A DNA stretch of 64,000 bases from Pseudomonadota bacterium (GTDB lineage Bacteria; Pseudomonadota; Alphaproteobacteria; Rhizobiales; Xanthobacteraceae): positions 62,001-126,000 of the forward strand of contig JAEWHP010000043.1 of NCBI GenBank assembly GCA_023387735.1, written 5' to 3'. Below are positions 1-8,138 of this stretch, in pieces; within the stretch, counting starts at the first letter, position 1; the number at the start of each line of letters is the position of its first letter. The notes under the pieces were generated by a model. It made no database searches, was not told the origin of the DNA, and was given only the letters and a program-made list of their open reading frames with translations. Made by a program: the position numbers and the translations under genes.

Positions 1-149
1 CGCGGATTGACGAGGCCGAACTCGCCCTTGAACTGCGCCTTGCGGATATTGTCCAGAATGGCGCGGCCGACCGAGCCATGGCGCGGGCTGGCGCCGATCA
101 GCGCGACGGAGCGCGGCGAAAGCAGGTTTTTCAGGCGATAGGTCGACAT
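1..149 (-). CDS. acyl-CoA synthetase (ADP-forming)/CoA-binding family protein, N-terminal fragment
   Basis: Only the first 49 residues lie in the window; the gene runs off the left edge. The translation begins MSTYRLKNLLSPRSVALIG and continues with GASPRHGSVGRAILDNI. That is the start of the CoA-binding Rossmann domain of ADP-forming acetyl-CoA synthetase-like proteins, some of which carry an extra acetyltransferase domain. The ATG at 147-149 fits the usual family N-terminus. It lies downstream of phaC on the same strand with about 120 bases between, so it could be the last gene of that operon. Whether it is an acyl-CoA ligase or a Pat-type protein acetyltransferase cannot be told from this piece. 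Confidence 0.7.
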   Translation of the reverse strand, partial: MSTYRLKNLLSPRSVALIGASPRHGSVGRAILDNIRKAQFKGEFGLVNP

Positions 150-270
150 CAGTGCTCAATACCCTGTAGATCGCGGTCCCTGCGAGGGTATCCCACGCAA
201 TGTGTTCTTGGCGCGGCATGATAGTCGCGCACCGTCGCCGAGCGATGACAGATCCCGGATTCGAACGAAG

Positions 271-2121
271 TCAGTGACGAACGTAATCGCCGGGCGCGTC
301 GGGCATATTGCCCTCGTCGGCATTGTGGCCCATACGCGGCGGGTCAGATAGATCGCCCGATCGCGCGGCCAGCCACTTCGTCCACTCCCGCCACCATGAT
401 CCATCGACCGATGGCACCGTCCTGAGCCATTCGTCAGGGCCGGTATAGGTGGCGTGCTCCGCCTCGGTCTTTATCCGATAGGAGTGACCAGGCTCGCCGG
501 GAGGCGCCACGATTCCCGCATTGTGCCCGCCGCTGGTGAGTACAAAGGTCACATCGGCATCGACCTGATAGTGGATCTTGTAGACGGATCTCCACGGCGC
601 GACGTGATCGCGAACGGTGCCGACCACGAACATCGGCGTACGGATATCCGACAGCGAAATCGGCTTGCCTTCGACCAGGTATCGGCCCCCGGCGAGGTCG
701 TTGTTGAGAAACAGTTTGCGAAGGTACTCCGAGTGCATCCGGTACGGCAGGCGGGTGGCATCCGCATTCCAGGCCATCAGGTCGCTGCGCGCAGTCCGCT
801 CTCCCATCAGATAGTCATGCGTCAGTCGCGACCAGATCAGATCGTTGGAGCGCAACAACTGGAACGCGCCCGCCATCTGCGTGGTGTCGAGCACGCCACG
901 TTCCCACATCATGTCCTCGAGGAACGCCACCTGGCTCTCGTTGATGAACAGCGTTAGTTCGCCGGCCTCGGTAAAATCGGTTTGCGCGGCAAGCAGGCCG
1001 ATCGACTTCAGGCGGTTGTCGCCGTCACGCGCCATGGTCGCGGCCGCAATCGACAGCAACGTTCCGCCAAGGCAATAGCCCAGTGCGTGAACCCGGCGAT
1101 CGGGCACGATCTCGCCAATCGTGTCGAGAGCAGCCGAGACGCCCAGCTTTCGGTAGTCATCGAAGCTGACCTCGCGGTCGGCAGCGTCCGGATTCCGCCA
1201 CGATATCATGAAGACGGTGAAGCCTTCACCCGTAAGATACCGGACCAGCGAGTTCTGCGGTGAGAGGTCGAGGATGTAGTACTTCATGATCCAGGCCGGC
1301 ACGACCAGAATCGGTTCCGGATGAACCTTTGCGGTAGTCGGATAGTACTGGATCAGTTCGATCAGATCGTTTCGGAACACGACCTTGCCGCGCGAGGTCG
1401 CGACGGTTTGGCCGACGACGAAATCGCCGGTCTTGACCGGCGCAAGACCTGCCGACAGCAGTTGGATCCAGTCGCTGCAGAAATTCTGCCAGCCTCGTAC
1501 GAAGTTCTTGCCTCCGGTCTCGAACGACTTGCGCAGCACCTCCGGATTAGTCGCGGCAAAATTGGAGGGCGACAGCACGTCCAGCATCTGCCGGACCGAA
1601 AACTCGACGATTGCCTCGTTCTGTTTCGCCACGCCGCGCACGCCCGTGGTGGCATTGTGCCACCATTGCTGCCCAAGGAGAAACGCCTGCGCCATCAGAT
1701 TGAACGGCGGCTGTTCCCACTCCGGCCGATCGAAACGCCTGTCCTGTGGCTGCGGCTTGATCAGGGACCACGGCGCCTGCCCGGTCGGATCGACGTTCTG
1801 CGCGGCGTCAAGCAGTCGCTTGGCTTCGACCAGCGCATCCTGCGCAATCTCGATCTGTCGCTGCGGCGCTGCGGCGAGATGCGAGAGCCAATCGGCATAG
1901 GCCATCAGCAACGCCGCCGGGGAGATACCGCCCGTGAAACGCGCCAGCATCGCATGAAAGGCGCGATCGGCCTGATAGGCCTCATCGTGAGCGCCTTGCT
2001 TTGCCGGCGCAGGCGGCTGTTGGCTCGGGACACCAGGCTGCCGGTCGCGCGGATCCGCGGCGCGGGGGCGAAGCGGCAAGACTGTCGCTTCCGCGGTCGG
2101 CAGTGTCGATTTCGGTTGCAT
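271..2121 (-). CDS. phaC: class I poly(3-hydroxyalkanoate) synthase PhaC
   Basis: This is a 616-residue polyhydroxyalkanoate polymerase that joins 3-hydroxyacyl-CoA units into storage polyester at the granule surface. The N-terminal PhaC_N region spans about residues 50-320. The alpha/beta-hydrolase core carries the PHA-synthase lipase-like box GYCLGG with Cys350 as nucleophile. Downstream are the catalytic Asp region (GTVRDHVAPW) and His region (TSGGHNAGIVAPPG). Length fits class I enzymes, which work without a PhaE or PhaR subunit. The first 45 residues are Pro/Ala-rich and variable. It follows the phasin-like gene by 18 bases, so the two are very likely co-transcribed, together with the kinase-like and dehydrogenase genes upstream. 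Confidence 0.95.
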   Translation of the reverse strand: MQPKSTLPTAEATVLPLRPRAADPRDRQPGVPSQQPPAPAKQGAHDEAYQADRAFHAMLARFTGGISPAALLMAYADWLSHLAAAPQRQIEIAQDALVEAKRLLDAAQNVDPTGQAPWSLIKPQPQDRRFDRPEWEQPPFNLMAQAFLLGQQWWHNATTGVRGVAKQNEAIVEFSVRQMLDVLSPSNFAATNPEVLRKSFETGGKNFVRGWQNFCSDWIQLLSAGLAPVKTGDFVVGQTVATSRGKVVFRNDLIELIQYYPTTAKVHPEPILVVPAWIMKYYILDLSPQNSLVRYLTGEGFTVFMISWRNPDAADREVSFDDYRKLGVSAALDTIGEIVPDRRVHALGYCLGGTLLSIAAATMARDGDNRLKSIGLLAAQTDFTEAGELTLFINESQVAFLEDMMWERGVLDTTQMAGAFQLLRSNDLIWSRLTHDYLMGERTARSDLMAWNADATRLPYRMHSEYLRKLFLNNDLAGGRYLVEGKPISLSDIRTPMFVVGTVRDHVAPWRSVYKIHYQVDADVTFVLTSGGHNAGIVAPPGEPGHSYRIKTEAEHATYTGPDEWLRTVPSVDGSWWREWTKWLAARSGDLSDPPRMGHNADEGNMPDAPGDYVRH

Positions 2122-2139
2122 GCTATGTGGCCGATCGGT

Positions 2140-2502
2140 TCAGCGGCGGCCGTGGATCAGATTGGAAGTGGTGGCGATCATCCGCTCGCCATGCCTGAAC
2201 AGCCGTTCGGAGTCGCGACGAAAGAAGTCGAGCTGATGCTGTCCGCACTCCTCACACATCGTCCTGACGTCCTTCACGGAATGCGCACCTGCCATCTTCG
2301 CCACGAACTCGGTGAAAAGCTGCGTTTCGGTCCGCGTTCGCTCCATCATTTCGTCGGTGAAGAAGATGAATTCCTCAAACAGCATCCTCTGAGCGCCGAA
2401 CAGGAACTCCATTGCGCTCTGGTTCAATTTGTTGGCTTCGGCCTCCCCGTCGGCAACTGACTGGGCGGAATAGGGTACGGCCCGTTCAGATAGCTCCACC
2501 AT
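2140..2502 (-). CDS. phasin-family (granule-associated) protein
   Basis: A 120-residue all-helical protein starting MVELSERAVPYSAQ, with long amphipathic stretches (AMEFLFGAQRMLFEEFIFF and following). It resembles Phasin_2-type proteins that coat polyhydroxybutyrate granules. The start at 2502 is chosen over the longer reading because a strong Shine-Dalgarno GGAGGG lies just upstream and the extension looks non-coding. It sits 18 bases before phaC and about 70 bases after the kinase-like gene, all on the minus strand. Position beside a PHA synthase supports the role, but the sequence alone is low in diagnostic motifs. Two close Cys residues (TMCEEC) are unusual for phasins. Confidence 0.7.
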   Translation of the reverse strand: MVELSERAVPYSAQSVADGEAEANKLNQSAMEFLFGAQRMLFEEFIFFTDEMMERTRTETQLFTEFVAKMAGAHSVKDVRTMCEECGQHQLDFFRRDSERLFRHGERMIATTSNLIHGRR

Positions 2503-2574
2503 GACACCTTTCCCTCCGATTTCAGGACGTTGGGCGAACGATAGCAACCGGTGTCGACCGGACATTGAGATGTA

Positions 2575-4158
2575 TCAAGGCGTTGGGATACCGCCACCGA
2601 CCATGGCGGGCTTGGGCAGTAGTGCGCGGGCGTAAGACAGCGACTGCTCGGGTGTACCGGAGGCATCGATCATGTGCCAATCCACCGCGCCAATGGTGAA
2701 GTGTTCCTGCATCAGGGCAACTTCCCGGGTTGCGTCTGACGCATCGTCTTTGCGTTCCCCGATCCGGGCCAGCCGGGTTGCCAGATCGGCCATCAGGAAC
2801 AGGCCGACGAAGCGCGCGCCCTGCTTGCGCGCCAGGCTGGCTAGTCCCGCCCGCTCCGCCTCCCGCAGGTAGGCCGCATCGAGCACGACCGAGCAGCCCT
2901 GGGCGAGAACACGCTCCGCGGTATTCGAAAGCGTATCATACACGCTTGCTGTGACATCGGCTGAATAGGCCGCCTCCGGTAGCCTGGTCGTTTCACCGAC
3001 CCCAAAAAGCTGCTTGCGAATGACGTCCGAGCGGACAATGAGCGCGCCGGGCGGCGGCTCGATCAGACCCGCGAGCCCACGTGCGAGCACCGATTTTCCT
3101 GTCCCCGACAGACCGCCGATTGCGACCAGCATGGGCGGGGTCGGCACGATGAGGCGCGTGGCCAGATCGAAATAGCGGAAGGCGTCCCGTCGCGCCGCTT
3201 CGCCATCCTCTGCCTGCTCGCTCTTGGTGAACAGTACATGCGCCCGGATCGCTGCCCGCAACGACATGAACAGCGGCAACAGGCCGAGGCCTTCGAACTC
3301 TAGATCCTTTGCTTGCGCCAGATAGCGATTGAACACCACGTTTGCCGCCGCCCCCTGATTGAAGTGGATCAGGTCCATCAGCGTAAACGCAAGATCATAG
3401 AGAATATCCGTGGTCGCGATCACGGGATCGAACTCGATGGCGTCGAACAGCAGTGGCCGGCCTTCCACCAGCGCGATATTGGCGAGATGCAAATCGCCGT
3501 GGCAACGCCGCACGAAGCCTTGCGCTGCCCGCCGGCCGAGCTGTTCCCGATGTCTTTTGAGAAAGTCGCGGCTTGCGGCATCGAGCCGGTCGACGGCGGC
3601 GGCGTCAACTCCACGCGCCATCCGAAACTTCGCTGTATTGCGGTCCATCAGGGTTGGAATCGAGGCCAACCAGGATGCGCCATCGGATCGCGGGGCCTTG
3701 TCGTGGGACCGGAAAATCGCGTCCGCGATGGCGACCGCCAGCGACGCATCGACCGTCCCTGACGCAGCGAGACGGTCGAGCGACTTTTCCTCGTCGAACC
3801 GCGCCATTTCGACCGCCCATTCGACCGGCGTGCCGGAACCGTCGATCTCAAGCCTGCCATCAGAATTGCGCGTGATGGCAACGACGCGGCGGTAGAGTTC
3901 CGGCGCGTTGCCGGCATTGACGTTCAGTTCCTCCTCGCACGCGCGCTTTCGCTTTTCCAGCGTCGAGTAGTCGAGGAAAGGTAACCGGACGGCCCGCTTG
4001 ACCTTCAACGCCCTATCGCCGGCAAGAAATACCATGGAGGCATGGGTATCGATGCGCTTTCCGCCCTTTGACTCACCGAAGCTCGAGCCGTCGAGAAAAT
4101 CGAGCACCGCCTGCTGGTCGGGTTCGGCCGCCGCGGTGCCCGCGCGTTGTTCGGTCAT
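2575..4158 (-). CDS. aminoglycoside phosphotransferase-like/AAA-type P-loop kinase fusion protein
   Basis: This 527-residue protein has two parts. Residues about 20-330 resemble the APH/choline-kinase fold, with the catalytic motif CHGDLHLANI near residue 225 followed by LLFDAIEFDP. The C-terminal part is a P-loop domain (Walker A GGLSGTGKSV near residue 350) of the AAA_33 zeta-toxin/kinase-like type. Such fusions are widespread conserved proteins (COG2187 plus COG0645) and are not proven antibiotic-resistance enzymes. The substrate is unknown. The start codon overlaps the stop of the alcohol dehydrogenase gene by four bases (ATGA), so translation is probably coupled. It belongs to the operon that ends in phaC. 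Confidence 0.8.
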   Translation of the reverse strand: MTEQRAGTAAAEPDQQAVLDFLDGSSFGESKGGKRIDTHASMVFLAGDRALKVKRAVRLPFLDYSTLEKRKRACEEELNVNAGNAPELYRRVVAITRNSDGRLEIDGSGTPVEWAVEMARFDEEKSLDRLAASGTVDASLAVAIADAIFRSHDKAPRSDGASWLASIPTLMDRNTAKFRMARGVDAAAVDRLDAASRDFLKRHREQLGRRAAQGFVRRCHGDLHLANIALVEGRPLLFDAIEFDPVIATTDILYDLAFTLMDLIHFNQGAAANVVFNRYLAQAKDLEFEGLGLLPLFMSLRAAIRAHVLFTKSEQAEDGEAARRDAFRYFDLATRLIVPTPPMLVAIGGLSGTGKSVLARGLAGLIEPPPGALIVRSDVIRKQLFGVGETTRLPEAAYSADVTASVYDTLSNTAERVLAQGCSVVLDAAYLREAERAGLASLARKQGARFVGLFLMADLATRLARIGERKDDASDATREVALMQEHFTIGAVDWHMIDASGTPEQSLSYARALLPKPAMVGGGIPTP

Positions 4159-5138
4159 GGCTGCAACACGGCCGCGCCGGTGATCCGGCCGGCGCGCAAC
4201 TTTGAAAGAACTTCGTTCGCCTCGCGCAGCGGAAACACAGAGGTATGCGTCTTGATGCCCGCCAGCGCAGCGACTTCAAAGAATTCGATCCCGTCGCGGC
4301 GCGTCAGGTTGGCGACCGATAGCAACTGCCGCTCCCCCCAGAGGATTTCGTAGGGGAACGAAGGGATGTCGGACATGTGAATGCCGGCACAGACCACCCG
4401 TCCGCCCTTGCGCACGGCGCGAAGCGCCAGCGGAACGAGAGCGCCGACCGGCGCATAGATGATGGCCGCATCGAGCGGAACCGGCGGCTGCTCTTCCGCG
4501 GCCCCGGTCCATTCGGCGCCCAGCGATTTCGCGAGATCCTGCGCCTCGACGTCGGCCGCGCGTGTGAATGCATAGACCGAGCGGCCCTGCCAGCCGGCCA
4601 CCTGCGCCACGATATGCCCGGCCGCGCCGAAGCCGAAAATGCCGAGATGCTTTCCGTCGCCCGCCATGACGAGCGAGCGCCAGCCGATCAGGCCTGCGCA
4701 GAGCAGAGGTGCGATGGCGACGTCGTCGCCGGCTTCGCCGAGCGGAAAGCAATAGCGGGCGTCCGCGACGAGATGCGTCGCAAAGCCGCCGTCGCGCGTA
4801 TAGCCGGTGAAGCGCGGGCGGTCGCACAAATTCTCTTGGCCGCCACGGCAATATGAGCATTCGCCGCAGGTGTACCCGAGCCAGGGAACGCCGACCCGTT
4901 CGCCGATCTTGGGGTTCATCACACCGGCGCCAAGCGCGTCCACCCGGCCGACCACCTCGTGCCCGGGAACAATGGGATAAGCGATTTCGGGCAACTCACC
5001 GTCGACGACATGCAGATCGGTGCGGCATACGCCGCAGGCGCTGACCCTGACGCGCACGTCGCCCGGCCCGGGTGTCGGATCCTCCCGCGATTCGAACCGG
5101 AGCGGCGCTCCAGGCGCTGGCAGGACCATGGCGTGCAT
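4155..5138 (-). CDS. zinc-dependent alcohol dehydrogenase family protein
   Basis: A medium-chain dehydrogenase/reductase of 327 residues, NAD(P)-dependent, acting on alcohols or aldehydes. Catalytic zinc ligands are visible in CGVCRTDLHVVDGE and GHEVVGRVDALG. The structural zinc loop is CGECSYCRGGQENLC, and the Rossmann glycine motif is GFGAAGH. The ATG at 5138 is chosen because MHAMVLPAPGAPL is the normal family N-terminus and GAGGAC lies upstream; a longer reading to 5237 adds an atypical tail. It is the first gene of the operon with the kinase-like protein, phasin and phaC, and its start is 58 bases from a perfect FixK-type palindrome. Induction at low oxygen is therefore likely. The substrate is not determinable. 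Confidence 0.85.
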   Translation of the reverse strand: MHAMVLPAPGAPLRFESREDPTPGPGDVRVRVSACGVCRTDLHVVDGELPEIAYPIVPGHEVVGRVDALGAGVMNPKIGERVGVPWLGYTCGECSYCRGGQENLCDRPRFTGYTRDGGFATHLVADARYCFPLGEAGDDVAIAPLLCAGLIGWRSLVMAGDGKHLGIFGFGAAGHIVAQVAGWQGRSVYAFTRAADVEAQDLAKSLGAEWTGAAEEQPPVPLDAAIIYAPVGALVPLALRAVRKGGRVVCAGIHMSDIPSFPYEILWGERQLLSVANLTRRDGIEFFEVAALAGIKTHTSVFPLREANEVLSKLRAGRITGAAVLQP

Positions 5139-5195
5139 TCGGCTAATGTCCTCAAGCGGGCGCATGCAACCTAACTGAGACGTGGTGGCGGAAGT

Positions 5196-5209
5196 TTGAT
5201 CCTCGTCAA
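5196..5209. promoter_or_regulatory. FixK/FNR-type box (TTGATCCTCGTCAA)
   Basis: The sequence TTGATCCTCGTCAA is a perfect TTGA-N6-TCAA palindrome, the consensus for FixK and FNR-family binding. It sits between two divergent genes: 58 bases from the dehydrogenase start (5138) and 65 bases from the hsp20 start (5274). Either promoter could use it at about -41.5. A fixK gene in the same window makes it a plausible oxygen-responsive switch for both transcription units. Binding itself is an inference. Confidence 0.75.
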
Positions 5210-5273
5210 ACAGGCAGAGTTCGCCATCTCTTAGCATGCAGTTGCCAGTACGGCTTTAACCAGGAGGCACTCC

Positions 5274-5747
5274 ATGGATACGAAATCAGTGGTTCCGGTT
5301 GGAACCCAGCGCGCCATCACCCGCCGCGACACCAACCCATTCTCTTTTCTGCAGCAGGAAATCGACCGGCTGTTCGAGGGCGTTACGCGCAACATCCCCG
5401 GCCTCGCCACGACGACGATGCCGAGCATGGATATCAGCGAAACCGACAAGGCGATCGAGATTACGGCCGAACTTCCGGGGCTGGAGAAGAAGGACGTCGA
5501 GCTCAACGTGGCCGAGAACGTTCTGACCATCCGCGGCGAGAAGAAGAACGAGCGCGAAGAGAAGAACAAGGATTATCATCTGGTCGAGCGCAGCTATGGC
5601 GCGTTCTCGCGGTCGGTCGAACTCCCCGCCGGCGTCAAGGTCGAGGACATCTCGGCCGAGATCGCCAATGGTGTACTGAAGGTCACCGTGCAGAAGCCGG
5701 CACCGAAGCAGACCAAGCAGATCGAAATCAAGTCAGCCGCGGCTTGA
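5274..5747 (+). CDS. Hsp20/alpha-crystallin small heat shock protein
   Basis: A 157-residue cytoplasmic holdase chaperone. After a variable N-terminus (RRDTNPFSFLQQEIDRLF), the alpha-crystallin domain runs from about residue 50 to 145. It contains MDISETDKAIEITAELPGL, the beta-strand region VLTIRGEKK and the conserved AEIANGVLKVTVQKP near the end. The ATG is preceded by AGGAGG at a good distance. It is the first gene rightward from the FixK-type box, so it may be expressed under oxygen limitation rather than only on heat shock. The next gene is a CBS-BON protein 70 bases on, with a hairpin between. Confidence 0.93.
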   Translation: MDTKSVVPVGTQRAITRRDTNPFSFLQQEIDRLFEGVTRNIPGLATTTMPSMDISETDKAIEITAELPGLEKKDVELNVAENVLTIRGEKKNEREEKNKDYHLVERSYGAFSRSVELPAGVKVEDISAEIANGVLKVTVQKPAPKQTKQIEIKSAAA

Positions 5748-5755
5748 ACGAAACC

Positions 5756-5787
5756 GGCGGGGTGCTGCTTTCACAGAGCACTCCGCC
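5756..5787 (+). other. intercistronic hairpin between hsp20 and CBS-BON gene
   Basis: Arms 5756-5766 (GGCGGGGTGCT) and 5777-5787 (AGCACTCCGCC) pair over 11 positions with one G-T wobble and a ten-base loop. No T-run follows. This suggests mRNA stabilisation or partial termination after hsp20 rather than a full terminator. Confidence 0.5.
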
Positions 5788-5817
5788 GCTTCGCGACGTC
5801 GAACAGGAGATCGCACC

Positions 5818-6540
5818 ATGCGCGCCCATCAGATTATGACCCGCTCCGTTGTCACCGTCAGGCCGGACGCCACCATTCTCGAAGCTGCCAACACCATGCT
5901 GCAGCACCATGTCAGTGGGCTTCCGGTGGTCGATGCGGCGGGCAAGCTGGTCGGCATCGTCTCGGAGGGCGATTTCATTCGTCGTGGCGAGATCGGCACG
6001 CAGCGTAAGCGCAGCCGCTGGCTCACCTTTCTGATGGGCGCCGACGCAACCCAATACGTTCGGGAGCATGGCCGCAAGGTCTCCGAGGTCATGACCCACG
6101 ATCCGCTCACCATCGCCGAGGATGCGACGCTGGAGGAAATCGTCAACACGATGGAAGCCAACGGCATCAAGCGCATGCCGGTGATGCGCGACGGCAAGTT
6201 GGTGGGGATCGTGTCGCGCGCCAACCTCCTCCACGCGGTTGCCAGCCTTGCCCGCGAAATTCCCGATCCGACGGCCGACGATGATCATATCCGCAGCCGC
6301 ATCATCCAGGCGCTCGAGAAGCACGACTGGAGCCCGTTCGGCCTCAGTGTCATCGTGCGCGACGGTATCGTCCATCTCAGTGGCGTGATTACCGACGAGG
6401 ATTCCCGGCAGGCGGCCATCGTTGCCACCGAAAACGTGTCTGGCGTGAGGAAGGTTCACGACCATCTGAGCTGGGTCGACGTCATGTCGGGGATGTATCT
6501 GCAATCGCCCGAAGATATCGAGATGGCCAAAAGCGGCTAG
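5818..6540 (+). CDS. CBS-domain pair plus BON domain protein
   Basis: A 240-residue soluble protein. Two CBS domains (about residues 7-60 and 90-145) carry the repeated pattern of MTRSVVTVRPDAT, then GLPVVDAAGKLVGIVSEGDF, and again MTHDPLTIAEDATLEE with MPVMRDGKLVGIVS. A BON domain follows (about 160-228; GLSVIVRDGIVHLSGVI). CBS pairs bind adenosine nucleotides and often sense energy charge; BON domains are associated with membranes or lipid. The partner is unknown. It lies downstream of hsp20 in the same direction and may share its FixK-controlled promoter. A good Shine-Dalgarno (CAGGAGA) precedes the ATG. Confidence 0.88.
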   Translation: MRAHQIMTRSVVTVRPDATILEAANTMLQHHVSGLPVVDAAGKLVGIVSEGDFIRRGEIGTQRKRSRWLTFLMGADATQYVREHGRKVSEVMTHDPLTIAEDATLEEIVNTMEANGIKRMPVMRDGKLVGIVSRANLLHAVASLAREIPDPTADDDHIRSRIIQALEKHDWSPFGLSVIVRDGIVHLSGVITDEDSRQAAIVATENVSGVRKVHDHLSWVDVMSGMYLQSPEDIEMAKSG

Positions 6541-6584
6541 GCGTACGGCCATGGCGCCGCTGCCGCCGCGGCTCATGCAGATGC

Positions 6585-7010
6585 TTATGCCCGGGCGGTG
6601 TCCGTGAGCGCGCGCATGATGTCCTGGCGCGCGATGATCCCCACCAGTCGATGCTGGGCATCCAGCACGGGGACACTCTTCATCCGGTGGTCGACCATCA
6701 GTTGCAGAACCCGTGTCAGCTTGGTCGCCGGATCGACATAGATAAACTCCGGCGTCATGATGTCTGCTACTGTCCGGGAGAGCAGGTCGTCGTAGGCCGG
6801 AACCATGCGGCCCGGATTGAACGCGAAGCATTTCAGGAAGTCGAAATTGCTCACTACGCCGACGATGTCCTCTCCCTCGCGGACCGGATAATAGTTGAAA
6901 CCATCCTCGTCGAACATTTTCTGCAGTTCGCGCATGGAAGTATCGCGGGCGACCGTCTTCACCATGTGCGTCATGAACTGCCCGGTGGTGGCTTCAAGAA
7001 ATCTATGCAC
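6585..7010 (-). CDS. CBS domain-containing protein
   Basis: A 141-residue protein made of one CBS pair. The first domain includes MVKTVARDTSMRELQ with YYPVREGEDIVGVVSNFDF. The second includes DIMTPEFIYVDPATKL with SVPVLDAQHRLVGIIARQDI. CBS pairs usually bind AMP, ATP or similar ligands and act as regulatory modules. It follows the universal stress protein gene by only 27 bases on the same strand, so the two are almost certainly an operon. It converges with the larger CBS-BON gene on the other strand, giving three nucleotide-sensing or stress genes side by side next to fixLJ. Confidence 0.88.
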   Translation of the reverse strand: MHRFLEATTGQFMTHMVKTVARDTSMRELQKMFDEDGFNYYPVREGEDIVGVVSNFDFLKCFAFNPGRMVPAYDDLLSRTVADIMTPEFIYVDPATKLTRVLQLMVDHRMKSVPVLDAQHRLVGIIARQDIMRALTDTARA

Positions 7011-7037
7011 GGCGAGCCCTCATCATCGTCCATTCCC

Positions 7038-7865
7038 TCAGCGCGACAACAATGCGCAGCGACGCGACTCGGTAACGAGATGGCGGGTGACGCCACTCAG
7101 CACCCATTCGCGGAAGCGCGAGTGGCCATAGGCGCCGGCAACCACCGCACCGGCGCCGACGTTGGCGGCGATCTTTTCGAGTTGCTCGCTGACGTCCGCG
7201 GGGACTTCGGGAACGCTCGTATGGGCAACGATCCCGTGGCTACGCAGCCACGCTGCCACGTCGGCAACCCGTGACATCGCATCGGCGCGATCGGCGTCTT
7301 GCTCGGGAATCTCCGCGATCGTGACTTCCTTCGCGGCCGCCAGGAGCGGCAACGCGTCGAAAACGGCTCGCCGCGCTTCGCGAACGTCCTTCCAGGCGAC
7401 CAGGACGCTCCGCAAATCCAGCCACTGCACGGCTGGCGGCACCACGATGAGCGGGCGCCCGGCCTGCATCAAAAGATCGCTCGGATCCGGCGCCGCGTAG
7501 GGATCGACCATGGCTTCCGATCGTGCGCCGACCACGATGATATCGGCGGCCCTCGCCTGCTGCAGCATGTACGGCACCGGCAGCGCCCGTGCCGAACGCC
7601 ATTCCACCGACGCGGCGCGCTTCCCGACGGCGGCGCGAAACTCAGCCTCGAGCTCCGACAACCGAGCCTGGACGGCGGCCGTCTCCTCATCGAGCAGCTT
7701 CTGTGCAAAATCACCATCCGCGAAATACATCGGCGGCCTGAGGTCCGAGGCGGCAACGCCGACGACGCGCGCGCCGAACCGTTCGCCGAGATCGCCGGCC
7801 ACCCTGAGGCAGGCATCGTTCGGCCGGTCCAGCGCCAAGCCTACCATGACAGTTTTGTAGTCCAT
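7038..7865 (-). CDS. universal stress protein, tandem-UspA type
   Basis: A 275-residue protein with two UspA-like halves. The first starts MDYKTVMVGLALDRPND and ends near GRPLIVVPPA. The second ends with the typical nucleotide-loop pattern GAVVAGAYGHSRFREWVLSGVTRHLV. UspA proteins are cytoplasmic stress and energy-limitation factors, many binding ATP. The start at 7865 is chosen for the normal family N-terminus and an upstream GGAG six bases away; a longer reading begins at 7913. A CBS protein gene follows 27 bases downstream. A FixK-like near-palindrome lies about 85 bases upstream of the start. Confidence 0.85.
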   Translation of the reverse strand: MDYKTVMVGLALDRPNDACLRVAGDLGERFGARVVGVAASDLRPPMYFADGDFAQKLLDEETAAVQARLSELEAEFRAAVGKRAASVEWRSARALPVPYMLQQARAADIIVVGARSEAMVDPYAAPDPSDLLMQAGRPLIVVPPAVQWLDLRSVLVAWKDVREARRAVFDALPLLAAAKEVTIAEIPEQDADRADAMSRVADVAAWLRSHGIVAHTSVPEVPADVSEQLEKIAANVGAGAVVAGAYGHSRFREWVLSGVTRHLVTESRRCALLSR

Positions 7866-7948
7866 CGCCTGCTCCACGTCCTGGCGCGAAATGCCGAACG
7901 GGCGTTCGGCCATGAGACGGCATCCTAGCGACCCGTTGCGGATCGAAA

Positions 7949-7962
7949 CTGACCTAGATCAA
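7949..7962 (-). promoter_or_regulatory. degenerate FixK-like box upstream of the universal stress gene
   Basis: On the minus strand the sequence is TTGATCTAGGTCAG. It matches TTGA-N6-TCAA except for the last base. It is about 85 bases upstream of the universal stress protein start, which suits a promoter with a short leader. Because one half-site is imperfect, confidence is moderate. Confidence 0.45.
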
Positions 7963-8138
7963 GGGCTTCCGGTCGCACCGGCGCGGCATTTGCGACGGCG
8001 CGCCACGTCGCCGCAATTCGTGCAATTTCGTTCTATTTCAATATGGTAGATGCTAATAGCAATTTTGTCCCGGCTGCTTTCGCGTGCAGCATGGGACGCA
8101 TCATCTGGCATGTGGAAGCAGGCTCTCGAAAGCGAAGC

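Noticed and set aside
2575..4158. Antibiotic resistance gene, from the aminoglycoside phosphotransferase-like part.
   Set aside because: The fused P-loop domain and operon with PHA genes are those of widespread housekeeping-type proteins; no evidence of resistance function.
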